A stretch of DNA of 64,000 nt from Tolypeutes matacus (lineage: Eukaryota; Chordata; Mammalia; Cingulata; Chlamyphoridae): NCBI GenBank assembly GCA_026826555.1, contig JAKSZT010037276.1:1938951-2002950 (forward strand), written 5' to 3'. The position numbers and the translations under genes were made by a program. The notes beneath the pieces are model-generated. The model saw only the letters and a list, made by a program, of their open reading frames with translations. It was not told where the DNA came from and did not search any database. Positions 1 through 11,434 of the stretch are shown here, piece by piece (positions within the stretch are counted from its first letter, which is position 1; every line of letters begins with the position of its first letter).

Positions 1-3000
1 TCAATAAAATTTAGAAAACTTTAGCCAGACTAACAAGGAAAAAATGAGAGAAGATGCAAATACACAAAATAAGAAATGAGGAAGGTGATATAAATACTGA
101 CCACATGGAAACAAAGAGTATCATAAGAAGATACTTTGAAAAATTACATAACAACAAAAATGATAATTTAGAGGAAATTGACAAATTCCTAGAAACTCAA
201 AAGCAGCCTACATTGATGAAAGAAGAATTTGATGAACTTAGCAGACCAATTACAATTAAAGAACTAAATTAAGTCACCAGAAACCTCCCAAATAAGAACA
301 GCCCTAGACCAGACGGCTTCACAGGTAAATTCTACCAAACACTCTGGTAAGAACTAACACCAATCCAGCTTAAACTCTTCCAAAAATTAGAAATAAAAGA
401 AACATTGCCTAATTCATTCTATGATGCCAACACTATGCTAATACAAAAGACAAAGATGCCACAAGAAAGGAAAATTACAAACCAATTTCTCTAATGAAAC
501 TAGATGCTAAAATCCTCAACAAAACACTTGCTAATTGCATTCAAAAACATTTCAAACAAATTATACACCATGACCAAGTGGGTTTCATTCCAAGTATGCA
601 AAGATAGTTCAACATAAGAAAGTCAATCAATGTAATATAACACATAAACAGATCAAAAGAAAAAAATATCACATGATCATCTCTATAGATGCAGATAAAG
701 CATTTTACAAAATACAACACACTTTCCTGAAAAAAAAAAAAAACACTGCAAAAGATAGGAATAGAAGGAAACTTTCTGAACATGATAAAGGGTAATATGA
801 AATACCCACAGCTAACATCATCTTCAATGCTGAAATCATAAAATTTTCCTTCTAAGATCAGAAACAAGAAAAGAATGCCCACTATCACCACTCCTATTTA
901 ACATTGTCTTAGAAGTACTTGCTCAAGCACTTAGGTAAGAAAATGATATAAAAGGAATCCAAATTGGAAAGGAAGAAGTAAAAATTTCACTATATTCAGA
1001 TGACATGTCCTATATATAGAAAGCCCTGATATATCTACAACAAAGCTTCTAGAAGTTACAAAGTAGATAAATAAAGTTGCAGTCTATAAGATCTATGCTC
1101 AAAAATCAGTAACATTTCTGTACACCAGTAATGAGTAATCAGAGGAAGAAATCAAAGAAAAAATCCCATTTACAATAGTAAATAAAAGAATCAAATACCT
1201 AGGAATAAATTTAACTAAAGATGTAAAAGACTTATATACAGAAAACTACACAGCACTGTTAAAGGAAATCAAAGAAGACTTAAATAAATGGAAGTATATT
1301 CCTTTTTCATGGATAGGAAGATTAAACATCATTAAGATGTCTATATTACCCAAACTAATCTACAGATTTAATGCAATCCCAATAAAAATCAACACAGTAT
1401 TTTTATTGAATTGGAAAAACTAACTACAAAATTTATTTAGGAGGCTAAGAGGCCCCCAATAGCCAAAGACATATTGAAAAATAAAAATGAAATTGGAGGT
1501 ATCACACTACCTGACTTTAAATCATATTACAAAGCTATAGTGGACAAAACTGCATGGCATTGCCACAAGGATAGACATATCAACCAATGGAACTGAATTG
1601 AGAGTTCTGATATAGATTCTTGCATATACAATCATCTGATATTCAACAAAGCCTTGAAGCCTTTTCAACTAGAGTTAATGGACTTTTCAACAAATGGTGC
1701 CTGGAGAACTGGATGTCCATATCCAAATGAATGAGAGAGGAATAACATCTCACACCTTATACAAAAATGAGCTAAAGATGGATCAAATATATAAATAAAA
1801 GAGACAAGAGCATAAACACCTTGGAAGATAATGTAGGGAAGCATCTACAGGACCTAGTAATAGGAAATGTTTTCATAAACTTTACATCCAAAGCATGAGC
1901 AGTGAAAGAAAAAAATTGATGAATGTGATCTCCTCAAAATTAAAAAGTTTTGCACTTCAAAGGGAGTTATCAAGAAAGTAAAAAGACAACCTACCAATTG
2001 GCAGAAAATATTTGGTAACCATATATCTGATCGGAGCCTAATATCCAGTATATATCAAGACATCCTACACCTTGAAAATAAAAAGACAATCCATTTTAAA
2101 ATGTGCACTGGACCTGAAAATACAATTCTCCAAGGAAGAAATACAAATGACTAAAAAGCACATGAAAAGATGCTCAACATCCCTAGCTATTAGGGAAATG
2201 CAAATCAAAACTACAATGAGATACCATCTTACACTCATTAAAAATCAGAGGAATTTAAGTGTTGGAGAGGATGTAGAAGAATGGGAACCTCCTCCACTGC
2301 TGGTGTGAATGTAGAATGGGCCAGCCATTGTGGAGGGCAGTTTAGCAGTTCCTCAAAATCTAACTATAGAACTATCACATGGTCCAGTAATTGCACTGCT
2401 GGGTATGTACCCAGAAGAATTGAAAGCAAAGACACAAAGAGATATATGCACACCAATGTTCATAGCAGCCTTATTCACTATTGCCAAGAGTTGGAATCAA
2501 CCCAAATACCCATCAACAGATGAATGGATAAAGAAAATAAGGTACATACACAAAATGAAATATTACTCAGATGTAAGAAGGAATAAAATGCTGACACATG
2601 GGATAACATGGATGAATCTTAAGGACCTTATACTGAGTGAAGTAAGCCAGGCATTCATGGATGACAGTATATGAACTCACTGATATGAATTAAGCAAATT
2701 GAGCAGACTCAGCTATTGTCCAGAAGGTAGATTTAAAGGAAATAGAAATGGAGAAGAGGTTGTGAGCCAACACCCATATGGACATAATCTATGGCAAGGT
2801 GAAAGTATATAGTTGCATATTGAAGTGATATGGCAGGAAGGTAGTTCTATTATTGGGTTGGGTGGTCTAGTGTTGACAGGTAAGTAAATTGGGGAGGGTG
2901 GTTTGGAACATCCAGGGAAATGGGGAGAGGGTTGAGAGAGGGACCAAGTGAACACTGAAGTTTGTGGGTATGCAGTTGAAAGTGCAAAGTTGGGAATGCA

Positions 3001-3697
3001 CTTTTGGTAATATGAGGAAGAAATCTTACTGGTTTAGGGTGTTGGATGGGGGACATTCGAGACAGAGCACACCTGGAGCAGGCTTCTAGGGAGTGTGAGA
3101 GTGATCATTTTTTCATAATATGTTTTATCAGTGGGTGAAGACCCACATAATGAGTGGGAAGGATTTGGAATCCCATACTCAGGAGGACCACTTGTTCACA
3201 AATAGAGGCAGGAGTCTTTTGATAGCATGGGTGGTACCTAATAGGGAGGACAAACCAGTGTGTCAAGTCAGTCTTTTTGCATGTAACTATGAATCTTGTC
3301 ATCCAAGGAATGAAGCCAGGGGGTCATGGTGGGCCCCAAGGGGAGGGGGAGGGAAGAATATAATAGATCAAACAGGGGGGTATTTAGAGGACAATGGATG
3401 TGTTCTACATGATTTGCAATGATGGACACAGGCCATGTTAAATATCATCAAAATTTATAAAAGTGTACAGTCTAAAATGTAAATTATAATATAAACCATT
3501 GACCATGTTTAGTAGCTATGTTTCACTATTTGTATATCAGTTATAACAAAGATATCATACACTTACAAAAAGGTATTAATATGGGAAGGGGTAAAAAGGT
3601 GGATGTTGGGTATATGAGAGACCCCTGTATCTGTATGTGACTTTACTGTGACATAAAACATCTTTGAAAACAAAACATCTTTGAAAAAAAAATGAAA
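1..3697 (+). mobile_element. L1 (LINE-1), 5' part outside the window
   Basis: A long L1 copy enters from the left edge and runs through the second half of ORF2 to its 3' end. Conserved L1 text is visible in order: the pre-reverse-transcriptase region (54-272), the catalytic region near 985-1,010, the later ORF2 region ending near 2,674, then a G-rich 3' UTR with 'gatggacacaggccatg'-type sequence and an A-rich end near 3,690. Similar 3' tails occur at 9,530-9,735 and 29,760-30,165, so this tail is a repeated family end. Many stops and indels show that it is a fossil. Confidence 0.9.
54..2674 (+). pseudogene. L1 ORF2 remnant (reverse transcriptase to C-terminus)
   Basis: This is the decayed ORF2 of the left-edge L1. 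ORF2 encodes an endonuclease and reverse transcriptase used for target-primed retrotransposition. The first open piece (54-272) carries the ORF2 segment [20 protein letters not shown], which recurs in the L1s at 34.2 and 54.5 kb. Near 990-1,010 the RT motif normally read as FADD appears as YSDD, so both aspartates persist but Phe-Ala has changed. Two C-terminal pieces (2,072-2,308 and 2,330-2,674) lie in different frames. No frame stays open for more than about 115 codons, so it cannot encode a working protein. Confidence 0.85.
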
Positions 3698-3985
3698 ATT
3701 AGTAAATGGGGAATATGTGGAAGAAAATATCACTGTACAGACAGGACACCAGATATTACAGTGATGAAAGGCAAAATATCAAAAAAATTATTTTTAATAT
3801 TTTTTATTATTTTTAATATCCCAATCTTTTAATTTTATTTTAGTTTTAGTTTTTTAAAATTTTTATTTATTTTATTTCTTATAATTAAACTTTTCATTAT
3901 TATTTCATTTTCCTGTTAATTGTATTTGGCTATTTTAGTGGCCTCATTTTTGAAGAAGCTTTAGACCACAGAAGGGTTACAACTG
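3698..3985. other. AT-rich low-complexity stretch
   Basis: This is T- and A-rich sequence with many ttttatt and tttaat runs. It lies between the A-rich end of one L1 and the start of another L1 3'-UTR type. I see no gene. Confidence 0.5.
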
Positions 3986-5079
3986 GTGCAGGGGAGTATC
4001 ATTAGTGTGAGGTGTCTGTAATGGGGGATAAATGGGAGAAAGTTCACCTGGGCATACATATAAGGTATATAAAAATGTTCAAATGTTCTCAGGGCATTGT
4101 CACAGTGCTTGGAGATTCACACAATAACAGAAAGCATATTGAATTCCCATCCTGGAGAACTTTACCACATTCTCTATTGGAGCAGCAACAGTGCTCCAAG
4201 TGCAGGGGCAAAGACTGGTGAAGGAGGATGATCCACTGATGCGCCCTTGGTATTGATGACTATGCTCATGAGCCTTTGCTCTTGAAATTGAAACTTAGCA
4301 TATTGTGGGGTGCTTAAGAGTTGCCTCTTGAGACCCTCCTTGTTGCTCAAATGTGGCCTCTCTCCAAGCCAAACTCAGCATATAAATGTATTACCATCCC
4401 CCCAGTGTGGGATATGACTCCTGGTGATGAGCCTCCCTGGCAGTGAGGGATTACTACCAAGCACCAACTAGAAATGCAACTGGAAAAAGACCTCAAATAA
4501 AAGGGAGAAAATGTAAAAACAAATGAGTTTATATGGCTAAGAGACTTCAATGTGAGTCAGGAGTTCATCCCAGAGGTAACATTTATGTACATCTCAGCAG
4601 GATCACATAGCCTACCAAAGTGAACACTACCTCCAAATAGTGGGGCTCCTGAGGACTCTAGAGACACCCAGGTCCTATGGTCAGGTCAGATAACTCCAGA
4701 GTTTGGTGTCTTGCCAGTGGGCCCTATGGATTTTGTGCTCCTGAGACTGACAGAATTGGACTCAATTATGTCTTCCCTACATAGGACTCATCTTTACCTT
4801 CTATTTAAAACCATACATATACTTAAAACCTATACTTGAGAGAGTCTGCAACTGCAAGCAAGATAGTCACATTCATCTTCCACATGGGATATAAGCCCCC
4901 TACCATGTAGAGGTGGAATGAACATCACCATCCTATAAGATCTGATACAGAAAAACTGAAAACAGGGCTGCAAACAGACATTTGCAAACAATGTTCATAG
5001 CGGCATTTTTCACAACTGCCAAAAGATGGAAACAACTCAACTGTCCATCAACCAATGAATGGATAAGCAATTTGTGGTA
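3986..5079 (+). mobile_element. L1 3' UTR (long type) and L1 3'-end fragment
   Basis: Text here reappears in reverse orientation at 29,100-29,640 and 43,100-43,320 (the 'gcaacaag...gccaaact' block), and in the same orientation at 33,072-33,430. It is therefore a dispersed repeat; its placement beside L1 ORF2 ends suggests an L1 3' UTR. From about 4,965 it passes into the conserved L1 3' region ('atgttcatag', 'atgaatggataag'), which resumes at 5,394 after a SINE insertion. Confidence 0.65.
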
Positions 5080-5393
5080 GGGAAGAAGAGGTGGTTCAAC
5101 CAGTTGGGTGCCTGCATACCATGAGGGAGGTTCAGGTGCAAGTGCCTCCTAAATAACATAAGCAGATGCTGCCCTGCCACAATGAGCTGATACCAAAAGT
5201 CAGGACATGCCTCAGCCCATGGGAATCAGATGTGACTCAGGCTGTTGAGCACTTGACTTTCATGTGAGAAGTCTGAGGTTTGGTTCTTGGTGCCTCCAGA
5301 AGAAGTTGAGCAAACAATGAGCAGACAGATGACAGAACCATGTTGGGGAGGGGGAGAAATAAAGAAAAATATAGTAAATAAATAATTATTTTA
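5080..5393 (+). mobile_element. tRNA-derived dimeric SINE inserted in an L1
   Basis: The insert splits an L1 3' sequence that would otherwise read across the junction. It has two tRNA-like blocks: a first unit around 5,088-5,155, and a second around 5,220-5,305 with an A-box-like 'tgactcaggctgttgag' and a B-box-like 'ggtttggttcttgg'. It ends in an A-rich tail with 'aataaag' and 'taaataaataa'. Imperfect flanking copies (tttgtggta and aatgtgata) may be the target duplication. The head-to-tail double structure differs from the single-unit DAS SINE at 14,967. Confidence 0.6.
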
Positions 5394-6540
5394 AATGTGA
5401 TATATAAATATAATGGAATACTATGCTGTGGTAAAGAATGAAATTGGGACACATGTGACAACAGATGAACCTTGAGAACATTTGGCTGAGTGAAATAATC
5501 CAGACACAAAAGGTTAAATTTTGTATGGTCTCAGTATTATGAACTAAACACAAAGAATAAACACATGGTGTTAAAATCTAGAGTATTGGTTACTAGGAGA
5601 TAGGATAAGGACTGAGAAGGAGTACTGATGCTTAATGTATGTAAATTTTTAATTAGCTTGACTATAAATGTGTTGAAATGGATATAATTGATTGGAACAC
5701 ATTATAGTGAGTATAACTAATATGACTGGTTTTATAAATGGGATTGTGACTGAAAGCAGTAGTGTAGGAATGTAAATGTCAATCAAAAGAAAGCTAGAGA
5801 TGACCAGGAAATGAATTACATAGTGAATCTGGTGGTGGTTGAGGATTGTTTAATAGTACAAATATAAGAGTGTTCTTCTATGAACAAAAATAATTGCATG
5901 ACACTATTACAAAATGGTAAAAATATGGTGATGAATGGGAGAATACAGCTATTGTTAAGTTATGGACTATAGTTAACAATATTGTAATATTCTTGCATCA
6001 ATATTAAAGAAGATACTTTATCAATGCTAATGATTGGTAATAGAGGATACAGGACTTTTCTTTTAGACTAAGGAAAATACTCAAATATTTACTGAGGCAA
6101 TGAGTACAAAACTGTGTGATAAAAATGAGAGCCTTTGCAGGTACACTGTAGATAGAAGATACAAGATATGAGGCTGTATAACAGTGAATCATGTGATAGA
6201 TGATGGACTGTCATTAACAGTATAAATATGAGAGTATTCTCTCATGAACAAATGTACAATTCTAATACCTGGTGTTAATAAATGGGGCATGTATGGAAAA
6301 AAATATATCAAGCATACACTACCCCATACTTAGTAGTAATATTTTTATGTTCTTTCATAATCTGTAAAAAATATTCCACAGCAATACAATGTGTTGGTGG
6401 AGGGGTGATGTATGGGAATTCTGCACATCATGCATGACTGATTTTTTAGGCTCACAACTTCTCTAATAAGAATAGTTACAAAAGGCAAAGAAGTATATTA
6501 TACATCTATAAAAGGGTCAATCTTTCAGGAACATATTATA
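5394..6540 (+). mobile_element. Old L1 3' UTR sequence
   Basis: It starts with the L1 3' sequence 'ataatggaatactatg' and continues as diverged 3'-UTR sequence. Blocks such as 'tatgaacaaa...gcatgacactat' and 'taatacctggtgttaataa' recur at 6,230-6,300 and at 30,200-30,330, which suggests two overlapping copies of the same tail. No open frame is of interest. Confidence 0.55.
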
Positions 6541-7330
6541 ATTATAAACATATATGCAAAGAACAATAGAGCACCAAAATATATGTAGGGGAAAAATGAC
6601 AGATTTGAAGGGAGAAATAGAAAGTTCTACCATAAGAGTTGGAGAGTTCAATTTCTCACTTTCACAAATGAATAGAAAAACAAGACAGAGGATCAAAAAG
6701 GAAATAGAAGACATGAACAACACTATAAAACAGTTATATCCAGCAGAATATACATTCTTTGTAAGTACACATGGGACATTTCCAGAATAAACTATATATT
6801 AACCCACAGTGTATATTAAAAACACCCAAATCATAAGTATCTTCTTTGACTAAAGTGGAATAAAACCAGAAATCTGTAATGAAGGGAAATTGGAAATTTC
6901 CACAAATATGTGGAAATTGAACAACACAATCAAGTAATAGATCACAGATGAAATCATGTGAGAAATTAGAAAACACTTTGTGATAAACAGATATGAATTC
7001 ATGACATTTCAAAGCTTATAGGATTTACTGAAAACATAGCTAATAGAGAAATTTATAGCAATAAACACCTATACAAAAAAGAATAATCATCTCAAATCAA
7101 TAATATAATTTTACATCTAAAGGAAATGCAAAATGAAGGTAAATCCAAAGCTGGTAGATGGAAGGAAATAAAGAGTAGAGCAGAGATTAATTAGAGAATA
7201 GAAAAACAATAGAATCAACACAACTAAAAGTTGTTTCTTTGAAAACATAGGCAAAATTGAAAATCTTCTACAAATCCCCGGGACCTCCCGGTAAAAAAAA
7301 ATAAAATAAAATAAAGGAGAAAACAATCAA
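6541..7330 (+). pseudogene. L1 ORF2 endonuclease-region fragment
   Basis: The open piece at 6,554-6,790 reads like the end of the L1 ORF2 endonuclease domain: a segment ending VGEFNFSLSQMNRKTRQRIK, corresponding to the usual VGDFN-SLxR-RQRINKET motif of ORF2. The Asp of the GDFN motif is Glu here. Later sequence keeps weak L1 similarity but is full of stops. Near 7,275-7,325 there is a short SINE-tail-like piece followed by A-rich sequence. Confidence 0.65.
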
Positions 7331-7524
7331 TTCAATAATATTAGTAATGAAAGTGGTGACATTTCTAACAACCTTACAGAAATAAAATGGGATTTAAGAG
7401 AACACTATAAGCAACCGTGCCAATAGATTACATATCTTTGACAACATGATCCAATTACTAGAAGCTCACCTTGCCTTTAAAATATTTACTTTTAATAAAT
7501 AAAAAATAAAATCTTAAAAAAAAA

Positions 7525-9390
7525 TGCATTGCTGTGAAGTGGCGACGTCTGCGGCGGGAGTCAATGACCGCATAGGTGTTAACGGTGGTCGTCCAGAAGC
7601 CAGGGTGGACCCCCGGGGCACCAGCTGGGGCTTCACCACCGGCTTCAACCCAGAAATGGCGGTACTGGCCGAGCACGTCCTGAGGCCGTTGCCCAAGGAC
7701 AAGCAGATCGAGGCGGGGCCCTTCCTCCAGGCGATGTCCCACCTGCCTCCCTCCTTCAATTGCCTCAGGTCTCCAGTGTTAACTCCCATCAAGGCAGTCA
7801 TAGTGGCAACATCACGAAAATCAAGGCGGTGTACTATATCAACCAGGCCAATTTCCAGACCTTGCAGAACATCCTGGAGGTAAAGAAAGAAATATGAAGA
7901 GCAAGGTACCCCAAAGTTTGAGTCATGCTGGCGTTGGTGTGGCTGAAAAGAGGCCTCCGTTTCATCCAGTTGTTCCTCCAGAGAATCTGTAAAGGGGAGC
8001 AGGATGAGAACCACCCTAACCTCTTCCGTGTCTATGTCACCAAGGCCTAGAGATGGCCCTCAAGAGGTATCCTTGCTGGATAGTGCAGAAGATCTTTCAG
8101 GCAGCACCGTATGCAGCACCTACAAGTCCAACTCCTGAAGGTACTCTCCAGGGGGCAGAACCGTATGGAGGAGGAATGCTTGGAGAAGGTCTGCTTCTTC
8201 CTGGTCAGCTACAGGGCCACCATCTATGTCATCTATGAGATGTACACCAAGATGAACTTCCAGGTATAGCCAGCGGCACCCTGCCCTGGGCACATGCAGA
8301 AGCAGGCTAACTCTAATCACTGTGAATGGAGACAGTGCCCACCCATGCCCCACATCACCAAACCAGCCCAGAGCACAGCCAGGATCGACGGAGGACAGCC
8401 TCATGTTTTGTTTGTTTATTTGTTTACTTTATATTTTAAAAGATGCTTAGATTACATAAATGTTACACAAAAATTACAGGAATTTCCATGTTCCCCACCT
8501 CCCACACCTCCCATAACCTCCCATGTAAACATCTTTCATTAGTGTGGCAGATCACCTGCAATGGACATTTTCGGTGTATTCTGAGGAAGCAATAAATAAC
8601 TATCCTACTTCCAAATCTCCTTCGAGTTTCATAACAACACAGACCGTCTTTTTACCTTAATTTCAGTGTGGTAAAGACCCTTTAATGTTTCTAATAAATC
8701 AAGTCGTAGGGTTTTTTTGTTTTCGTCCCCCACCACATATGGATCGTGACTCCAGGGGAATTTAAAAATAAACATTTGTCCTTATGAGAATCTTACTGAA
8801 TGAAGTTTTGGTATTTTAAGGACCATGATGAGTTTGATTTGAAATTACTCGGTGCTCCTATTGTGGGATTAAATAACAACAACAAAAACCAAGAAACAGA
8901 ACCAGTATGTGTTCTCCTGCAATTTGTGCAGCCCAGCTCACAGCACTGTTCTAGATCCTGCTCTTTCTCAGTATCCTTTGCCAGACGATTTTTTGTTTGT
9001 TTGTTTGTTTTAATTCTGAAACCAACCAACAAGCCTTTAATGACCAAGGATCATTCATTTTAAAGCTATCTGACGGAAACAATTGGCCACAGATGGCTGT
9101 ATTTGCATTCTACTGCCTAATTGTTTTCTTTAGGAAGAGCTTCTCCAACCTAAGAAACTACCTAAAACATGAATATTCTCTCCAGTTGCTGGGACTTGAA
9201 AAATGCCTCTCTGCCTTAACTGTTGTTCCTGGCACCAAAAAGAACTGTTTTTTAACATTGCTGGGGCAAAAAAAGCAACTCCAAAGAATTGATATGTGTT
9301 AAAAACCCAATGAGGAACATTTGATTTTTATGCAGAAATTTAATAATTGTTATTAAATAAATTTGTATTTTGGATTCACACACAAAAAAT
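7525..9390 (+). pseudogene. GLTP: Processed pseudogene of glycolipid transfer protein (GLTP)
   Basis: This is an intronless retrocopy of GLTP, a cytosolic protein that moves glycosphingolipids between membranes. The coding-equivalent region runs from the ATG at 7,656 to a TAG at 8,267. It begins MAVLAEHVLRPLPKDKQIEA and, after shifts, keeps TLQNILEV, VWLKRGLRFIQ, DENHPNL and WIVQKIFQAA, all in GLTP order. Frame breaks lie near 7,800 and 8,050 and in the last third, with an in-frame stop near 7,896. Of the residues known to hold the sugar headgroup, the Asp48 equivalent is Val and the His140 equivalent is lost (YHGW reads YPCW), while Asn52, Lys55 and Trp96 equivalents remain. Sequence upstream of the ATG looks like 5' UTR. 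The AT-rich part to about 9,390, with AATAAA near 9,353, is probably its 3' UTR (inference). Confidence 0.85.
8407..8560 (-). mobile_element. Antisense L1 3'-end fragment inside the GLTP pseudogene
   Basis: It begins with a T-rich run and then reads 'aaagatgcttagattaca', a start shared with 32,268 and 42,106 in the same orientation. It therefore appears to be a short reverse-orientation L1 3' tail that landed in the 3' UTR of the retrocopy. I could not find clean target duplications. Confidence 0.55.
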
Positions 9391-9463
9391 TTCATTGGTC
9401 TGAAAAAAAATTTCAGTGCCTATTTTTTATATTTTTAAATTTTTATGTTTTATTTTTTTACAG

Positions 9464-9520
9464 AAGAACACGCAGAGAGCAGACAGTGAGTGCAAAAACA
9501 ATGAGGGGAGGAATAAATAA
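9464..9520 (+). mobile_element. DAS-type SINE 3' tail fragment
   Basis: The text 'agaacacgcagagagcagac' followed by 'aataaataaataaaa' matches the tail region of the full-length DAS SINE at 26,384-26,823 read in reverse. Only the tail is present, so it is a 5'-truncated copy. Confidence 0.5.
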
Positions 9521-9529
9521 ATAAAAATT

Positions 9530-9735
9530 TCAAAACCTATAAAATTATGTGGGGCAAAGTGTAAACTATAATGTAAACTATTGTTCATGGTTAGTACAAT
9601 GCTTCAATACATGTTCATCAATTGTAACAAATATACCACACTAATGAAAGATGCTAATGTGGGAAAGTGTGGGATGGGAGGGGGATGGGGAAGGGATGGG
9701 GGTGGGGGTAGGGTATATGGGAATCCCATATATAT
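9530..9735 (+). mobile_element. L1 3' UTR fragment with G-rich end
   Basis: It carries the same ordered blocks as the ends of the L1s at 3,400-3,690 and 29,930-30,120: 'gtgtaaactataatgtaaac', a 'cttcaatacatg' block, 'acactaatgaaagatg', then a G-rich run around 9,660-9,715. Only the extreme 3' end is present. Confidence 0.65.
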
Positions 9736-11434
9736 ATTAGGTTAGGCAAGGGAGGAGAGTTTATTAAGAAACAAAAAAGAATACACAATCTGAGGCATGG
9801 ATTGTGGGCATGGTACAGTATGAGTCACCTCTGTTTTCTAAAAGCAGATATATTAGGTAATCATGTATTCTATTTTTTATCTTACTCATATTTTTATGTT
9901 ACCATTTGTCTTTCCAGTCTGTTATGCAACATTCTTTAGGGAAGTCATGGTCTCTTTGAGTCAGGGATGTGTCAATGAATGGATTTATATAGGCAAATAA
10001 ATCAATCTGCCCTGTGGAGTGTGTCTAGTTTAGAAGAGAGGCTTTAAAGTAAAAAATGACAATGTTAACTTGTGCCCATACTTTCTAAGAGCTTCATTTG
10101 TAGAGATGGGAAAACATCTTGGAAATAAAACATGCTAGATGAAATCTTAAGGATTTAACTGGGCAGTCTTAGCAAATTTGCTTGAGAAATGAATTGGTCT
10201 TAAGGAGAAAATGTACAAAATCCCAACAAAAAAAGACTGTTCTTTGCAGCAACTGATGCAGAATGGACTTTAGGCAGTTTGTTGGGCTGGAATGCAGAAG
10301 GCAGAAAAAATCATTCAGAGTCTGAAGGCCATTGTAAGCCCTATGGTCCTTGTTCAAAGGACAGTGGGAACCAACTGACAAAGTTAAAGGAGAATGACAG
10401 GATGAGATATTTGTGTCCAAGAGTGCCATTCAGGTTTCATATGCATTTACATAAAGACTAGAGATTACACCAAGAGAATATTTAGGAGGGTATTGGTGAA
10501 TTTAAAATCCTTGATGGTTGCCCAGAAGACTTGATGAAAGAAATGTGACCTGTGATATGGCATGTAACTTGGAATAAGAAATCAGGAATAATTTAATGCA
10601 CTTTCCTTGAATCCCATCTAGACCAAATACAGATGACTTACTTGGGGCCTTGGCTGAATCAAATTGAAGAAGATCCCACTAGTGCAATCTGGTACAATAT
10701 GAGCATTAAGATAATGATAACAGGTAAGAAAATGTTGAATAAAATGGAATACATTAATCTTTAGTGATATAACAAATAATCAGGGAGAAAGGAAGCCCTT
10801 TTAAGGTAGAAAGCCAAATAATGTAGAAGCAGTGTAGGCAATGGAAATAGAAAAAAAATCACCAGGTGGTAAATATCAGAATGCTTATTGTTTTGAACAA
10901 AAGGATGGTGGGTGGAAGAAGGATGGGGACCATGATATTGATATAATATCACAATATGTCCTCATAAAATGTCATTCACTACAGAGTAAAAACATATTTT
11001 TGCATGTGAAGGAACCGAGAGAAATTTTATCAGGTTATCGAGTTCACATCCTGATTGGGTGAGGCAAGTGTATAGCCTATCCTTCTTGATGGGTTGCACT
11101 GAGGAAAGCATTGCTCCAGTCTAGTTCCTACTGGAAATGTAGGGCCTAAATATCAAGAGGAAACACTGGGCAGACCCAGGTTGGGGACATCTGTTCTCCT
11201 TAAATTTGTCAAAGATGTGAAAATAAAAGAACCTCTCCGGAAGAGCTCCATATTGAAGTTGACTGGATAAAGTTGACTCAAAAAATAGACTTTTTAAAGA
11301 CAGTTTGGAAAGGGTAAGAAAGTCGGTAAAAGTTGAAAGGTTTTGTGTATGGTATTACAGCATCAAGGCAAACATGGCTTCATGATTTTGTATTTTCTAG
11401 AAGAGTGTTCTTGTTTTGTAGATAAATACACTGC
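9736..11434. other. Unique sequence, no gene recognised
   Basis: This is AT-rich, non-repetitive sequence by eye. Open frames are short (86 codons or fewer), occur on both strands and lack recognisable domains. It could hold old, unrecognisable repeats or regulatory DNA, but nothing in it supports a specific call. Confidence 0.5.

Noticed and set aside
541..891. 116-codon hydrophobic minus-strand ORF
   Set aside because: It is the antisense shadow of L1 ORF2 on the + strand. Phe/Ile-rich frames like this recur in the same place in every L1 here.
7514..8014. 166-codon minus-strand ORF over the GLTP copy
   Set aside because: It is antisense to the recognisable GLTP sequence and has no similarity of its own that I can see.
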